Source of the DNA: RFSX01 sp965248155
GTDB taxonomy: Bacteria; Bacteroidota; Bacteroidia; Chitinophagales; Saprospiraceae
Assembly: GCA_965248155.1 (NCBI GenBank)
Contig: CBDFIO010000001.1
Coordinates: 1 to 64,000 of the forward strand
Length of the DNA stretch: 64,000 nt
Direction of reading: 5' to 3'
Of this stretch, positions 7,481-16,557 are shown piece after piece (the first letter of the stretch is position 1; each line of letters opens with the position of its first letter). Position numbers and translations under genes: made by a program. Below the pieces are notes generated by a model, which was not told the origin of the DNA, searched no databases, and saw nothing but the letters and a program-made list of their open reading frames with translations.

Positions 7481-10177
7481 ATGGAAATAACTGAAATCAA
7501 GTCTAAACTATCCCTCCAAACCGTCCTTACTCACTACCACATCAAGTTAGACAGAAACGGCAGAACCATCTGCCCTTGGCATGATGATAAGACACCAAGC
7601 TTGCAAGTGTATCTAAACACAAATACATGGACGTGCTTCTCATCAAACTGTAGTGCAGGATCAGGCGATCAGATCGACATGATCCGACTGATGGAAAAAT
7701 GCACCGAACATGAAGCCTTCTTAAAAGCTAAAGTCATGGCTGGCCATGAGATCGTAGTATCTAAGAATGGACAAGAGAAAAAGATAAATAGAAATGATAG
7801 AATCAAACTACTGAGTCGAGCCTTTAATTTTTATGGAAATGCCTTGAAGCAAACCAAGTCCGCAGTAGCATATTTAGAAAGTAGAAAGCTGTGGAAAGGC
7901 TTTGCAGGAAAGACACCTTTAGACATGGGATTTAATGGTGGCAGGTTCCATTATCGAGGCAAGCTTACAGAAGCAGAAAAGCAACAATGGATCGACTTAG
8001 GGATGATGAAATCCATAGGAGAAAACAGTTACCGAAGCTGGGCGAAAGACTGCATCATTTTTCCACTGAAAAACTGCCGCGGGCAGACCGTATCATTTTA
8101 TGGGCGATCGATTAGGAATAACGAAGATCAACGTCATTACTACCATAAAGACAGACAAGGCTTGTATCCTCAATATCCAAGCTCTCTCACCAAACGATTG
8201 ATACTTACAGAATCGATCATTGATGCGGCCAGTCTGATCATAACCGATGTGATAACCGAAGAACTTGGCGTACTGGCTTGTTACGGGACAAAAGGGTTAA
8301 TGGAAGAACATATCGAGGCGATCAAAAATCTACCCGAACTACAAGAAGTGATTTTCTTTTTTGATGGCGATCAGGCAGGGATAAAGGAAGCAGATAAGTA
8401 CAGTAAACAGTTATCAAGCATCAAGAAAAACATGATTATCAGTAAGATCAATACACCAGATGGCGAAGATGTAAACAGCTTACACGTTGGACATGAGTTA
8501 GAAGTATTCCAGCACTTATTAGAAAATAGAACCGTCCTTTTTATGTCTGATAATCAGCCGTCAGAACTTTTTTCTTTCAATGGAAAAGACAATGGAACTA
8601 TAAAAGACAAAGCATTAAAAAGCCAATTACACATCGATCATCCAGATCATCTACTCTATGAAACCGAAGCGATCAAAATACATATATGGGGAGGTATCGA
8701 GAGCCATAATTTAGGGAAGTTAAAAGTAAGTCTACACATCGAGCGGAAGGACAAACAAGGCAAGAGTTTTAGAGATGAAGTAAACCTATACAGCTTTAGC
8801 CAAGTAAAAAGAATCATCAATCATATCAGTGAAGCTCTTGAGATCAGCAGCAACTATGTAAGTGAAATAATATCAGATTTAACCAGGGAATTAGAAGCCC
8901 ATCGGCTGAATCAAAAAGCAACACCTGCAGAAAATAAAAGAGATGAGAAAAGCTACATGACCGCAGCAGAAACCAAATCAGCAATGGCCTTATTAAAATC
9001 CCCTGGGCTGATGAGAAAGACTTTAGACTTGATTGTAAAAAGTGGCTTGGTAGGACAGCAAAAGAATGGCTTGTTATTGTTCTTACTCTACTTGTCAAGA
9101 TATTTTGATGAACCTCTACATGCCATCATTTTTGGAAAATCAGGAAGCGGAAAAACCTATTTACAGACTAAGATTAGCGATTGTATACCACCCGAGGATC
9201 TGCGAGTAGTAACGAGCTTGACAGAGAACACTTTGTACTATAGTCCAAAAGGATATTGGAAACATAAAGTATTGTTGATTGAAGATTTAGAAGGTGTATA
9301 TCAGGCTTTTTTACCCTTGCGAGAAATGATGAGTAAACAAGAGATCAGTAAGCTCACTACTGACAAAGACAGCAAGGGAAATAATGTACAAGTGAATCTA
9401 AAAGTAGAAGGTCCAATCTGTGTAAGTGGAGCGACGACTAAAGAATGGATATATGAGGACAATGCCAACCGAAGTTATTTATTTACCATAGACGAAAGTA
9501 AAAGTCATTTGGAATTGGTGATGAATTATCAACGAAAAGAATATGCTGGACAGATCAATAAACAGGATCAAGATAGTGCTAAAAGAAACCTACAGAATGG
9601 ACAACGATTACTAAAGAAGCGACTGCACATTATCAATCCCTATGCAGAACAGTTGATTCTACCAGAGCAGGTATTTAAGAAGCTCAGGACGAATATGCAT
9701 TACCTCAAGTTGATACAGATCATCACCTTTTACAACCAGTACAACAGGCAGATAAAAACCGATAGTAGCGGCAGAAAATATATAGAAAGTAGCATCGATG
9801 ATATTGAATGGGCAAACCGATTGATCAAAGAAAGTCTGTTACAAAAGAGTGATGAATTAAGTGGAAATCTGCGGCAGTTTTTTGAGATCATAAAAGAGCT
9901 GATGAAAGAGAAAAAGGAAAGTGAACAAAGCTTCTATGCCAAGCAAATCAGAAAGCATTTAAGAATGAATCCCATGACCGTAAATAGGCACATCAGACAC
10001 TTGGAAATGAGAGGTTATATCAGACAGGTCGGCGGCAATAGAAAGATAGGATATGAATATGAAATAGAGCTATGGAATGATTACGAAGAACTACAAAAAG
10101 GCATAGATATGATGGCTGAGAATTTACAGAAGATAAAAGACAGGATCGCTGCTAAAACCCAAAAAGTGGAAGTATAA
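7481..10177 (+). CDS. CHC2/Toprim primase-helicase, copy B (complete)
   Basis: An 898-residue DNA primase-helicase-like protein. Domains in order: a DnaG-type CHC2 zinc finger (C31, H34, C52, C57), a Toprim fold (E244 in LTESIID; DGD at 295-297), a linker, a P-loop ATPase (GKSGSGKT about 552-559, Walker B-like LLIEDLE about 599-604) and a C-terminal winged-helix-like region. It would make primers and unwind DNA for self-replication or for copying during transposition. It starts at ATG with a 40-45 nt leader from the promoter at 7402-7433 and leads an operon with two recombinase genes. The XRE protein at 6992-7324 probably represses it. The pairing of a full primase-helicase with two recombinases is uncommon for a simple insertion element. 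Confidence 0.88.
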   Translation: MEITEIKSKLSLQTVLTHYHIKLDRNGRTICPWHDDKTPSLQVYLNTNTWTCFSSNCSAGSGDQIDMIRLMEKCTEHEAFLKAKVMAGHEIVVSKNGQEKKINRNDRIKLLSRAFNFYGNALKQTKSAVAYLESRKLWKGFAGKTPLDMGFNGGRFHYRGKLTEAEKQQWIDLGMMKSIGENSYRSWAKDCIIFPLKNCRGQTVSFYGRSIRNNEDQRHYYHKDRQGLYPQYPSSLTKRLILTESIIDAASLIITDVITEELGVLACYGTKGLMEEHIEAIKNLPELQEVIFFFDGDQAGIKEADKYSKQLSSIKKNMIISKINTPDGEDVNSLHVGHELEVFQHLLENRTVLFMSDNQPSELFSFNGKDNGTIKDKALKSQLHIDHPDHLLYETEAIKIHIWGGIESHNLGKLKVSLHIERKDKQGKSFRDEVNLYSFSQVKRIINHISEALEISSNYVSEIISDLTRELEAHRLNQKATPAENKRDEKSYMTAAETKSAMALLKSPGLMRKTLDLIVKSGLVGQQKNGLLLFLLYLSRYFDEPLHAIIFGKSGSGKTYLQTKISDCIPPEDLRVVTSLTENTLYYSPKGYWKHKVLLIEDLEGVYQAFLPLREMMSKQEISKLTTDKDSKGNNVQVNLKVEGPICVSGATTKEWIYEDNANRSYLFTIDESKSHLELVMNYQRKEYAGQINKQDQDSAKRNLQNGQRLLKKRLHIINPYAEQLILPEQVFKKLRTNMHYLKLIQIITFYNQYNRQIKTDSSGRKYIESSIDDIEWANRLIKESLLQKSDELSGNLRQFFEIIKELMKEKKESEQSFYAKQIRKHLRMNPMTVNRHIRHLEMRGYIRQVGGNRKIGYEYEIELWNDYEELQKGIDMMAENLQKIKDRIAAKTQKVEV

Positions 10178-10287
10178 CAGTAAGTATAACACAAGTATAA
10201 CAGCAGTAGACTGTTATACTTAATCAAGATAAAGTGTTGAATATCAATAGACTGAATCTTGCCAAATCAAGTATAACAAGTATAACA
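10170..10287. repeat. AAGTATAACA iteron-like array, copy B
   Basis: Same six-unit array as at 2324-2441, at 10170, 10182, 10193, 10212 (inverted), 10269 and 10278. It again lies between the primase stop codon and the start of recombinase 1. Confidence 0.7.
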
Positions 10288-10307
10288 TCTAAAGCAAGTA
10301 GGGGCAT

Positions 10308-11240
10308 ATGAAAACAGGGTCAGGGTCGCCGTTTGGATCGCAGGTATATGAAAGCAAAGAGAGCTTGAAAAAAGCATATCGGCAGTGGTTGGAGACCTAC
10401 AATTATACTAAAGGAACGATCAAATTATTGATAGCCATTATAGATGACTGGAGTGATTTTATTGACGCTGAAAATTTAGAAACCCTGATCGGAGTAGATG
10501 CTAAAATGATGATCAGATATATCCAGTATTTACAAAAACGGCCAGGAAATCGAGGACTTAAAAACAGTACGATCAACAACAAAATTTATGCCCTGAGCAA
10601 GCTGGCAGAATACCTTTTAAAAAATCATCAGATTATCTTACCTCTACATGTTCGATACTTGGATGATGACAAAACAGAACGGCAGATCTTCAGCAGATCA
10701 GAAATAGAAAAACTGTATCAAGTAGCAGAATCAGACCGAATTGGAATGAGAGATATAGTCATGTTGAGCTTGTGTTATGGTTGTGGATTAAGACGAGGCG
10801 AATGTGCAGGACTGGACACCGAAGATGTACTCTTTGATAGAAATTTAATCTACATCAGAAGGACAAAAACCTATTATGAAAGATTAGTACCGATGACCGA
10901 GAAAATCAAAATTGATATAGAAAATTACTTGCTTTATAGCAGACCATTATTAGACAAAGGAAGAGAAAGAAAAGCCTTGTTACTCAGCAGAAGAGGATTA
11001 AGAATAAGCAGAGGGAATCTAAATAGTCGATTTAAAAGACTGATACTCATGGCAGGACTTGAAGATAGAAAAATGAATCTGCATAACCTGAGACACAGCA
11101 TAGCGACACATCTTTTACAAGGTGGAATGAAGCTCAGCGATATCCAACAATTTTTAGGACATCGAAGCATCGAGAGTACACAGATTTATACTCACATCTT
11201 ACACCAAATACAGGCTAATGAACTTGGAGCTACTGAGTAA
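10308..11240 (+). CDS. Tyrosine recombinase 1, copy B
   Basis: Identical in protein sequence to the gene at 2462-3394, with the full catalytic set R162, K187, H259, R262, H285 and Y294. It sits in an operon behind the complete primase gene, so this copy has a visible promoter and repressor. It overlaps the following recombinase gene by 23 bp. Confidence 0.9.
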   Translation: MKTGSGSPFGSQVYESKESLKKAYRQWLETYNYTKGTIKLLIAIIDDWSDFIDAENLETLIGVDAKMMIRYIQYLQKRPGNRGLKNSTINNKIYALSKLAEYLLKNHQIILPLHVRYLDDDKTERQIFSRSEIEKLYQVAESDRIGMRDIVMLSLCYGCGLRRGECAGLDTEDVLFDRNLIYIRRTKTYYERLVPMTEKIKIDIENYLLYSRPLLDKGRERKALLLSRRGLRISRGNLNSRFKRLILMAGLEDRKMNLHNLRHSIATHLLQGGMKLSDIQQFLGHRSIESTQIYTHILHQIQANELGATE

Positions 11241-12054
11241 ATACGAGGATTGGTTAGGGCAATATCTAAAGACCGAAAAGAACCAGAGAAAGTACCGAAG
11301 AATGGTAGAACATTTTATCCAATGGACAGAATCAGACATAATAAAAGAAGTAGCATATCCTGAAATGATGGACTACATTAGGCACTGTCAGGATGAAGAA
11401 AAGAAACCCGGCATCATCAACAGATATTTAAGAGCAGTAAGACTATTTTTTGATTATCTGAATGAAAATAAGAGCGATTACTTAAATCCAGTTAGAGATT
11501 ACAACCCAGCAAAGGACATCCAAATCAAAGGCGTACAACATAAGATCAGACCGGATTATTTAGATGAAAATGAGTTGGGTGAACTCTATGAAAACTACAA
11601 GGGAAAGCACAAAATACTACTTGGCTTATATGTGTATCAAGGCTTAAAAGTAGGAGAAGCTGAAAGCTTAAAACGAATCCATTTTGATCTAAAAAAGGGA
11701 AGTGTTTATATACCAAAAACCATTAAAGGAAATAGTAGAAACCTGAAATTAGCTACGGTACAGTTGTATGACCTGATAGAGCATATATCGAAATTAAAAG
11801 GTAGTTCCTTACTTGGTTCTCCATTACAAAATCAATCTCAACGACTCTGCAAAGAGCTACGAGAGATCAATCCAAAAATTAGAAACAGTTCTCATTTAAG
11901 AGGCAGTAGAATTAGTTATTGGGTGAGAAATTATAACATCCGGGAAGCTCAATATTTAGCCGGCCATCTGTCTGTGGCCAGTACTGAAAAATACCAAAGA
12001 GTCAATCTTGAAGACCTACAAAATCAAATCAGAAAGTTCCATCCATTAAGTTAG
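11218..12054 (+). CDS. Tyrosine recombinase 2 with degenerate active site, copy B
   Basis: Identical in protein sequence to 3372-4208, including lysine at the first catalytic arginine position (residue 144) and serine at the HxxR histidine position (225). Retained are R228, H250 and nucleophile Y259. It is the last gene of the primase-recombinase operon; identity to copy A continues 109 bp past its stop codon. Confidence 0.85.
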   Translation: MNLELLSKYEDWLGQYLKTEKNQRKYRRMVEHFIQWTESDIIKEVAYPEMMDYIRHCQDEEKKPGIINRYLRAVRLFFDYLNENKSDYLNPVRDYNPAKDIQIKGVQHKIRPDYLDENELGELYENYKGKHKILLGLYVYQGLKVGEAESLKRIHFDLKKGSVYIPKTIKGNSRNLKLATVQLYDLIEHISKLKGSSLLGSPLQNQSQRLCKELREINPKIRNSSHLRGSRISYWVRNYNIREAQYLAGHLSVASTEKYQRVNLEDLQNQIRKFHPLS

Positions 12055-13043
12055 TTGTTATAATTAGCAGCCTGCTCCCTTCGGTCGCAGAAAGATTAAG
12101 TCATTGATCTGCTTGGCTCAAAATCAACGCATAGATCAAGGCCACCCGCAAGCAGTTCAGCGGCGTTCGTCGGGTTCCCTTGCAGCATATACCTCGCCAG
12201 ACTTCCTACGTCAGTCACAGGAGCTTCCTATCGTCAGCACCTTTGTCATGGTATATGCAGACTGCGGTCAGCTCCTCACAGTAGTTCCCAGTCTGTCTGT
12301 AGAGTATGCCTCCATTACGCTAAAGCTTCATGGCGGTTCGCCAACGCCATACACTACATACATCCTTCCACTACTAATTATTTGGCGGACTGCTATACTC
12401 ACTCGGCTACATGAATTTATTTTTTAGTTCGTTCCGCTAAAGCTTCACTAAGTTTTTAAAGGTATCATTTGCTGCACCCTGCCAATGCTCAACGCCTCGT
12501 CATTACATACGCTTCACCAGCCTTTAAATCCAACCCCAAAAGCTCGAGCACAGTCTGGCTGTCACTATTCCATTCCTCGAAGCGGCAGCAACTTCGCTTA
12601 CGTGCCTCTACGAGTCGGCACTCTCAGCTCACACCTCGTTCGTGTCCGCAGTCAGTCCGCCCCTCAAAAGCTCAACTCGCTGTAGGCACTTTCACTGCTT
12701 TTTGCTAAGCTTCTAAAAATGGTTCAACACTTGCCAACCCACAATAAAAACAAACCCGAACGGCAAAGGTAGGCTGCCCTCAGATAGCTCAATGGAGCCT
12801 ATCGGTTTTGTTTTTGCACATGCTCTGCTCTCCCTCAAATCAAAAGGCAAAATCAATTTTTTTCTTTCAATGGACTCGCAGAGCGAACGGAAATGTTCTA
12901 TTGAAAACATCCGTTGAAAGAAAAAAGAAAAAAATGCGTTAATTTTATAGCTCGTCATTAAAAGTAATGGCGAAAAAATAAGCCTTGAAATATTGGAGTA
13001 GAGAAGTTGAGGGAAAAGCTGTTTTGGATGAGTTGATTGTACG
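12055..13043. other. GC-rich hairpin-rich non-coding stretch between module B and Rhs tip 2
   Basis: Bases up to 12163 are identical to copy A. After that it is a diverged counterpart of 4318-4967 with the same motif order: TTCCGCTAA-aGCT (12432-12444, with a variant near 12314-12326), ACTCACTCGGCT (about 12399), and the conserved motif at 12633-12663. Nearer the tip are a hairpin plus T-rich run at 12783-12815 resembling a terminator, a 13-bp perfect inverted repeat TTTTTTCTTTCAA/TTGAAAGAAAAAA (12858-12870, 12914-12926), and a hairpin CATTA-aaag-TAATG (12956-12969). Open frames here have no recognisable protein features. Confidence 0.6.
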
Positions 13044-14163
13044 ATGAACAATAATCCGATAAGTAATAGCGATCCAGAAGGTGATCTGTTTTTTGTAATG
13101 CCTCATATTAGTTTTAGTGGTGGTTTTAGTTTAGGAGTCACAGTGGGTGTAGGTTTACCATTTGGATTGAATGCATCAGCAACAGGAGGTTATAATTTTG
13201 GTTCAGACAAAGCCTTTGGTAGTGTGTCTGATAGTATTGTTTCAATTATTGATTCTCAGATTGCAAAAATTGATGAACTTATTGACAAGAAGGATGAACA
13301 AATTAGTGAACTTGAGGATCAGATTAGAGATGAGGAGTCTAGACAAGAAGATGGATACGCGAACAGAGTTGCATTGCTTGAGGAAAATCTCCTAAAGGAA
13401 CAGGAAGAGAGAAATAAGGCTCTTGAAGAAAGACAGAAAAAAGAGAAGGAAGCCATAATCCTTCAAACCCTTAACGACACTATCCAACAATCAAGTTCAC
13501 TAATTACAGCCGGAGCCAATATATTCGAATCGTTCTCTTCAATTCCATTTGTAGGAGTCCCTCTAGCAATTGCAGCAATTGGAACAATGATTGGAGCATT
13601 TGCAAAATTAAAGATAGATGCAATAGCTGCAGCTGGTGTTTCTCTTTATAAAGGTACAAGAGGAGAACCTATATCAGACTTTGCTGGACAACCAGTTCCA
13701 CACGGTAAAAGCGACAAGCCTGGATCCGGATCTAGAGGCTATGGATTATATGACATGGACACAGGCCAATACGTTGGAGTACACCTCAGGAAAAGAATCA
13801 TTAGTCACTGAAGAAGGAACTAGGATATTAAATGAATTGCTCAAAGACGTAGAAGCGAATCCTGGCAAATACAGAGGGAGAAATTTAACTGCAGAACTTG
13901 AGGCTGTAGCCAATGGATTTTCTACTAGAGGTATAACTTTAGCCGGAGAAAGATCTACAGATATAATTGTCAATAATCAAAATAATTTCATTACAAAAGA
14001 AGAATTTCAAGAAGCCTTGAACAAATCTGCACTTCAAAGTGATAGAAGGATGCAAAAGTTTATGGAAGAATTACCTCAATTCATTTTTGTTGAGAAAGGG
14101 AAGAAAGGAAAGGCAATCCCAATTTCAAAGTTGAATAAGTATCTTGGGACTATTAGAGGGTAA
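13044..14163 (+). pseudogene. Displaced Rhs tip joined to a tape-measure-like tail, frameshifted
   Basis: The frame opens directly at MNNNPIS..DPEGD, the end of an Rhs core; an in-frame stop lies five codons upstream, so it too is an orphan tip. A charged coiled coil follows (about residues 70-140), then FSSIPFVGVPLAIAAIGTM and a GYGLYDMDTGQYV segment. These resemble the C-terminal part of phage tail tape-measure proteins. The first frame ends at 13811. The second frame, entered near 13770-13785, continues with EYTSGKESLVTEEG to 14163, so one base was gained or two lost. The product is probably non-functional unless frameshifting occurs. No immunity gene follows before the terminator. Confidence 0.65.
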
Positions 14164-14185
14164 CAAAAAATAACGAAACACTACG

Positions 14186-14220
14186 CAGCCACAGATTACT
14201 ATTTTTGTGGCTGTTTTTTT
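14186..14220 (+). terminator. Rho-independent terminator after Rhs tip 2
   Basis: A perfect 8-bp stem CAGCCACA (14186-14193) with TGTGGCTG (14206-14213) is followed by a run of seven T. It closes the accessory region. From here to 14448 I see nothing further. Confidence 0.85.
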
Positions 14221-14448
14221 ATTCTTCAGTAATACTTAGTACTGTAAAAGTCATAAATACAAGGCATCTAGACTATTGAATTATACCATTAAAACGCATA
14301 ACAAGTCCTGCATCCGCTACTAAAAGCCCTTTAAGTAATTGATTTGAAGTGCTTATATTTTGCCCTCCCTTTAAATTATATCAGTGAGGTCTTAATAAAA
14401 GAAGGATTGATCTAATTGCTACAATATTTGTATGGGTACATATATTAA

Positions 14449-15078
14449 TCAATCTAGGAAAGGAATCGTTGTCGACTTATAATGTATAAATCGACTACGC
14501 ATACGCTGAATAGTCTTGAAAGGATTTTTAGTCGTTTGTTCTTTTGCAAGCCATGCAGGAACCTGGCCCCCAGGATCCATAAAACCGGAATGCATAACTT
14601 CTGTTGTTTTGTCCTTGCTCCTTTTTAGGATCCAAACGCTTTTCATTTCAGCTGCCTGAACGAATTTTGGTGTTTTTTCTCCGTTAACTCTGTTGGTAAA
14701 AATAGAGACTGATCCATCTCCATTAACATCAACATGACTTTCCACATGACAGAATCTATTTTTTACCGGCCAGGGAAAATCGAAATACAATGTATAAGTC
14801 GCTTCTTGTGGAGAAATCTCTTTGATATCCTGAACATCAAAGATCATCTCATAATAGGATGGAATATTTTCCACATCAAGGAGGACCGCTAGTACCGTTT
14901 CAAATTCAGCATTAAAAGTTGTCTCGACTTTAAAGCTCTTAAAAGAATTGCCTTCCGTATTCTTTATTGACACCTTGATTCCATCTTCATGTTTGGAAAC
15001 AACCCATGAGGATTGCGATGATGTACTACTGCAATAACACAACATTGAAATCACTAATAGTAAAATGGATTTTATCAC
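14449..15078 (-). CDS. START-domain exported protein
   Basis: A 209-residue protein with an N-terminal signal peptide that contains cysteines (MLCYCSS), so a lipoprotein is possible. The remainder matches the START/SRPBCC lipid-binding fold as seen in bacterial StAR-like proteins: VWVSKHEDGIKV-type opening strand, the segment VLAVLLDVENIPSYYEM, and the strand YTLYFDFPWPVKNR. Members bind hydrophobic ligands in a deep cavity; the ligand here is unknown. It is monocistronic on the minus strand, separated from the next gene by 130 bp. Confidence 0.75.
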   Translation of the reverse strand: MIKSILLLVISMLCYCSSTSSQSSWVVSKHEDGIKVSIKNTEGNSFKSFKVETTFNAEFETVLAVLLDVENIPSYYEMIFDVQDIKEISPQEATYTLYFDFPWPVKNRFCHVESHVDVNGDGSVSIFTNRVNGEKTPKFVQAAEMKSVWILKRSKDKTTEVMHSGFMDPGGQVPAWLAKEQTTKNPFKTIQRMRSRFIHYKSTTIPFLD

Positions 15079-15208
15079 AGTACTGTCTATTTTTTATTAT
15101 TCAAAGATTAGAAAATCTAGAAAAAACTTAAAAATATTACGATGCATAAATTGAAAAGAAGATTTGTCACAACTTATATTATGCCATATATATTGATGGA
15201 TGAACAAC

Positions 15209-16144
15209 TTATGTCTTTACATTATCCTCAATCTGTTCTGCCAGCTCTTCGACTTTAGATTTTTCAAAATTCATCTTACGAATATGGTCAAGATGTTCTT
15301 TCGCTTTTTCAATATCCGAAATTGCTAAATAGGCAGCCGCAAGATTATAATGTCCAGCAAAGGCAATAGCAGTTTTTTTATGCGTTGACCATTTTTGCCA
15401 CTGAATAATAGCCACATTAATTAAATCAGCTACACCTTCAGTATTCTTAGTTTTCGCCAACTCAGAAAGTTTATCTCTTAAGGATTTGAGGTTATCACGA
15501 TCGTATCTAATTCTTTGCTTCTCCGCATCTTTTACATAATAGAATTCCTGTCGCTTCGATACAATTCTATCATCGAATTGCGCCAGATAAGATTCAACTA
15601 ATTTGAATACCTTCTTATACTCCTGTTCAATAAATACCGGAAGTTCTCTTGGTCGTTTCTTTTCCCATTCCGTTTCAGTTGTATCAAAAGTATGATAATG
15701 TCCGAATACTTTAACTTCCATTTTATCGACTGATCTGATGACCTCCTCGGAAATTTCTCCTGATGATTTAGACAACATTCTTACTTTTAAAGGCAGACCA
15801 TACTTTAATTGAGTCCCATATTTTTTATCTCTTTTCAGAACCGTCTTTTCCTCTTTAATATGTTTATTTCCTAAGTCTATAACTATTTGAAAATCATCAT
15901 TCACGTCTGAATATTGATACTTATGCATTTTAAAATAATTGTCAACCATCTTTTCGTCTTTCCATTTGTAATTACCAAAAGGAAGATCTTTCTTGATGAT
16001 CTTAACGCTATAATGTTTAAATCCATCAGGTAATGGGGACTTAGCGTGTTGCAGAATAGGATAAGAGACTTTCTCAGTTTTTAATTTTTGACCCTGCAAT
16101 AACTGAAAACTGAATACGAATAGTAGTATTAGAATCTGCTTCAT
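15209..16144 (-). CDS. Exported hypothetical protein with helical C-terminus
   Basis: A 311-residue protein starting MKQILILLFVFSFQLLQGQ, a clear signal peptide. The first half is beta-rich and the C-terminal third (about 215-310) is helical, with an AGHYNLAAAYLAISDIEKAKEHL stretch like a single tetratricopeptide repeat. I do not recognise a named family; it is probably a periplasmic or surface protein. Confidence 0.6.
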   Translation of the reverse strand: MKQILILLFVFSFQLLQGQKLKTEKVSYPILQHAKSPLPDGFKHYSVKIIKKDLPFGNYKWKDEKMVDNYFKMHKYQYSDVNDDFQIVIDLGNKHIKEEKTVLKRDKKYGTQLKYGLPLKVRMLSKSSGEISEEVIRSVDKMEVKVFGHYHTFDTTETEWEKKRPRELPVFIEQEYKKVFKLVESYLAQFDDRIVSKRQEFYYVKDAEKQRIRYDRDNLKSLRDKLSELAKTKNTEGVADLINVAIIQWQKWSTHKKTAIAFAGHYNLAAAYLAISDIEKAKEHLDHIRKMNFEKSKVEELAEQIEDNVKT

Positions 16145-16240
16145 AGCAGGCTATTAGATATTCAAGTATAGCAATTTAGCTGGAATTTTACCAGACTTTA
16201 ATAAATATTTAAAGACATTTCTGCGGGAAAACAAAAACAC

Positions 16241-16305
16241 TGATCTAGATCATCTCCAGCGATGATTTAAATCATTATCAAACAGAAGTCATTGCTCCAT
16301 ATTTG
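16241..16305 (+). promoter_or_regulatory. Two FNR-type dyads and promoter before small membrane protein
   Basis: Two perfect dyads, TGATctagATCA (16241-16252) and TGATttaaATCA (16263-16274), the second inside a 14-bp palindrome. A near-consensus -7 box CAtaTTTG lies at 16298-16305. The centre of the proximal dyad is about 42 bp upstream of the predicted start, the usual spacing for Crp/FNR class II activation. Confidence 0.6.
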
Positions 16306-16325
16306 AGTTATAAATCAATGTAATT

Positions 16326-16550
16326 ATGAAATTTCTTGAAGCTAATATTTCGACAATTTTACTCAGATTTTACCTGATGATCACAGTAATAGTGGGAGCA
16401 TTCTATTTAAATGTGCCTTTTTTGGCCGTTTTGGGATTACCAATATTTCTTAGTGGCCTTTTAGCAGTAAAATTTGGTTCAAAAGCTAAAACCCCAAAAA
16501 CAGATACTGATAAAAGCTTGGCTGGTGTAGAGCACAGCTATGCGGCTTAG
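16326..16550 (+). CDS. Small inner-membrane protein under FNR-type dyads
   Basis: A 74-residue protein with two predicted membrane segments (about residues 10-30 and 33-50) and a short polar tail. I do not recognise a family. It is convergent with the REC-Crp gene and is preceded by two TGAT-N4-ATCA dyads, so it is likely induced with the stress genes of this locus. Confidence 0.6.
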   Translation: MKFLEANISTILLRFYLMITVIVGAFYLNVPFLAVLGLPIFLSGLLAVKFGSKAKTPKTDTDKSLAGVEHSYAA

Positions 16551-16557
16551 GGACTTT

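Larger units (their letters stand above)
7847..12163 (+). repeat. Module copy B: segment identical to 1-4317
   Basis: This is the part of copy B that can be compared with copy A within the window. Identity without drift in either genes or spacer, next to diverged flanks, points to a recent duplication or gene conversion. The module as a unit probably extends left at least to 7481 and perhaps to 6992, which cannot be tested here because copy A runs off the window. Confidence 0.85.

Noticed and set aside
12104..12708. Overlapping open frames in the second spacer
   Set aside because: Three frames overlap, none has a counterpart in the first spacer, and all cross conserved non-coding motifs.
12713..13051. 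112-codon antisense frame ahead of Rhs tip 2
   Set aside because: It covers the inverted repeats and the Rhs start and has no recognisable protein pattern.
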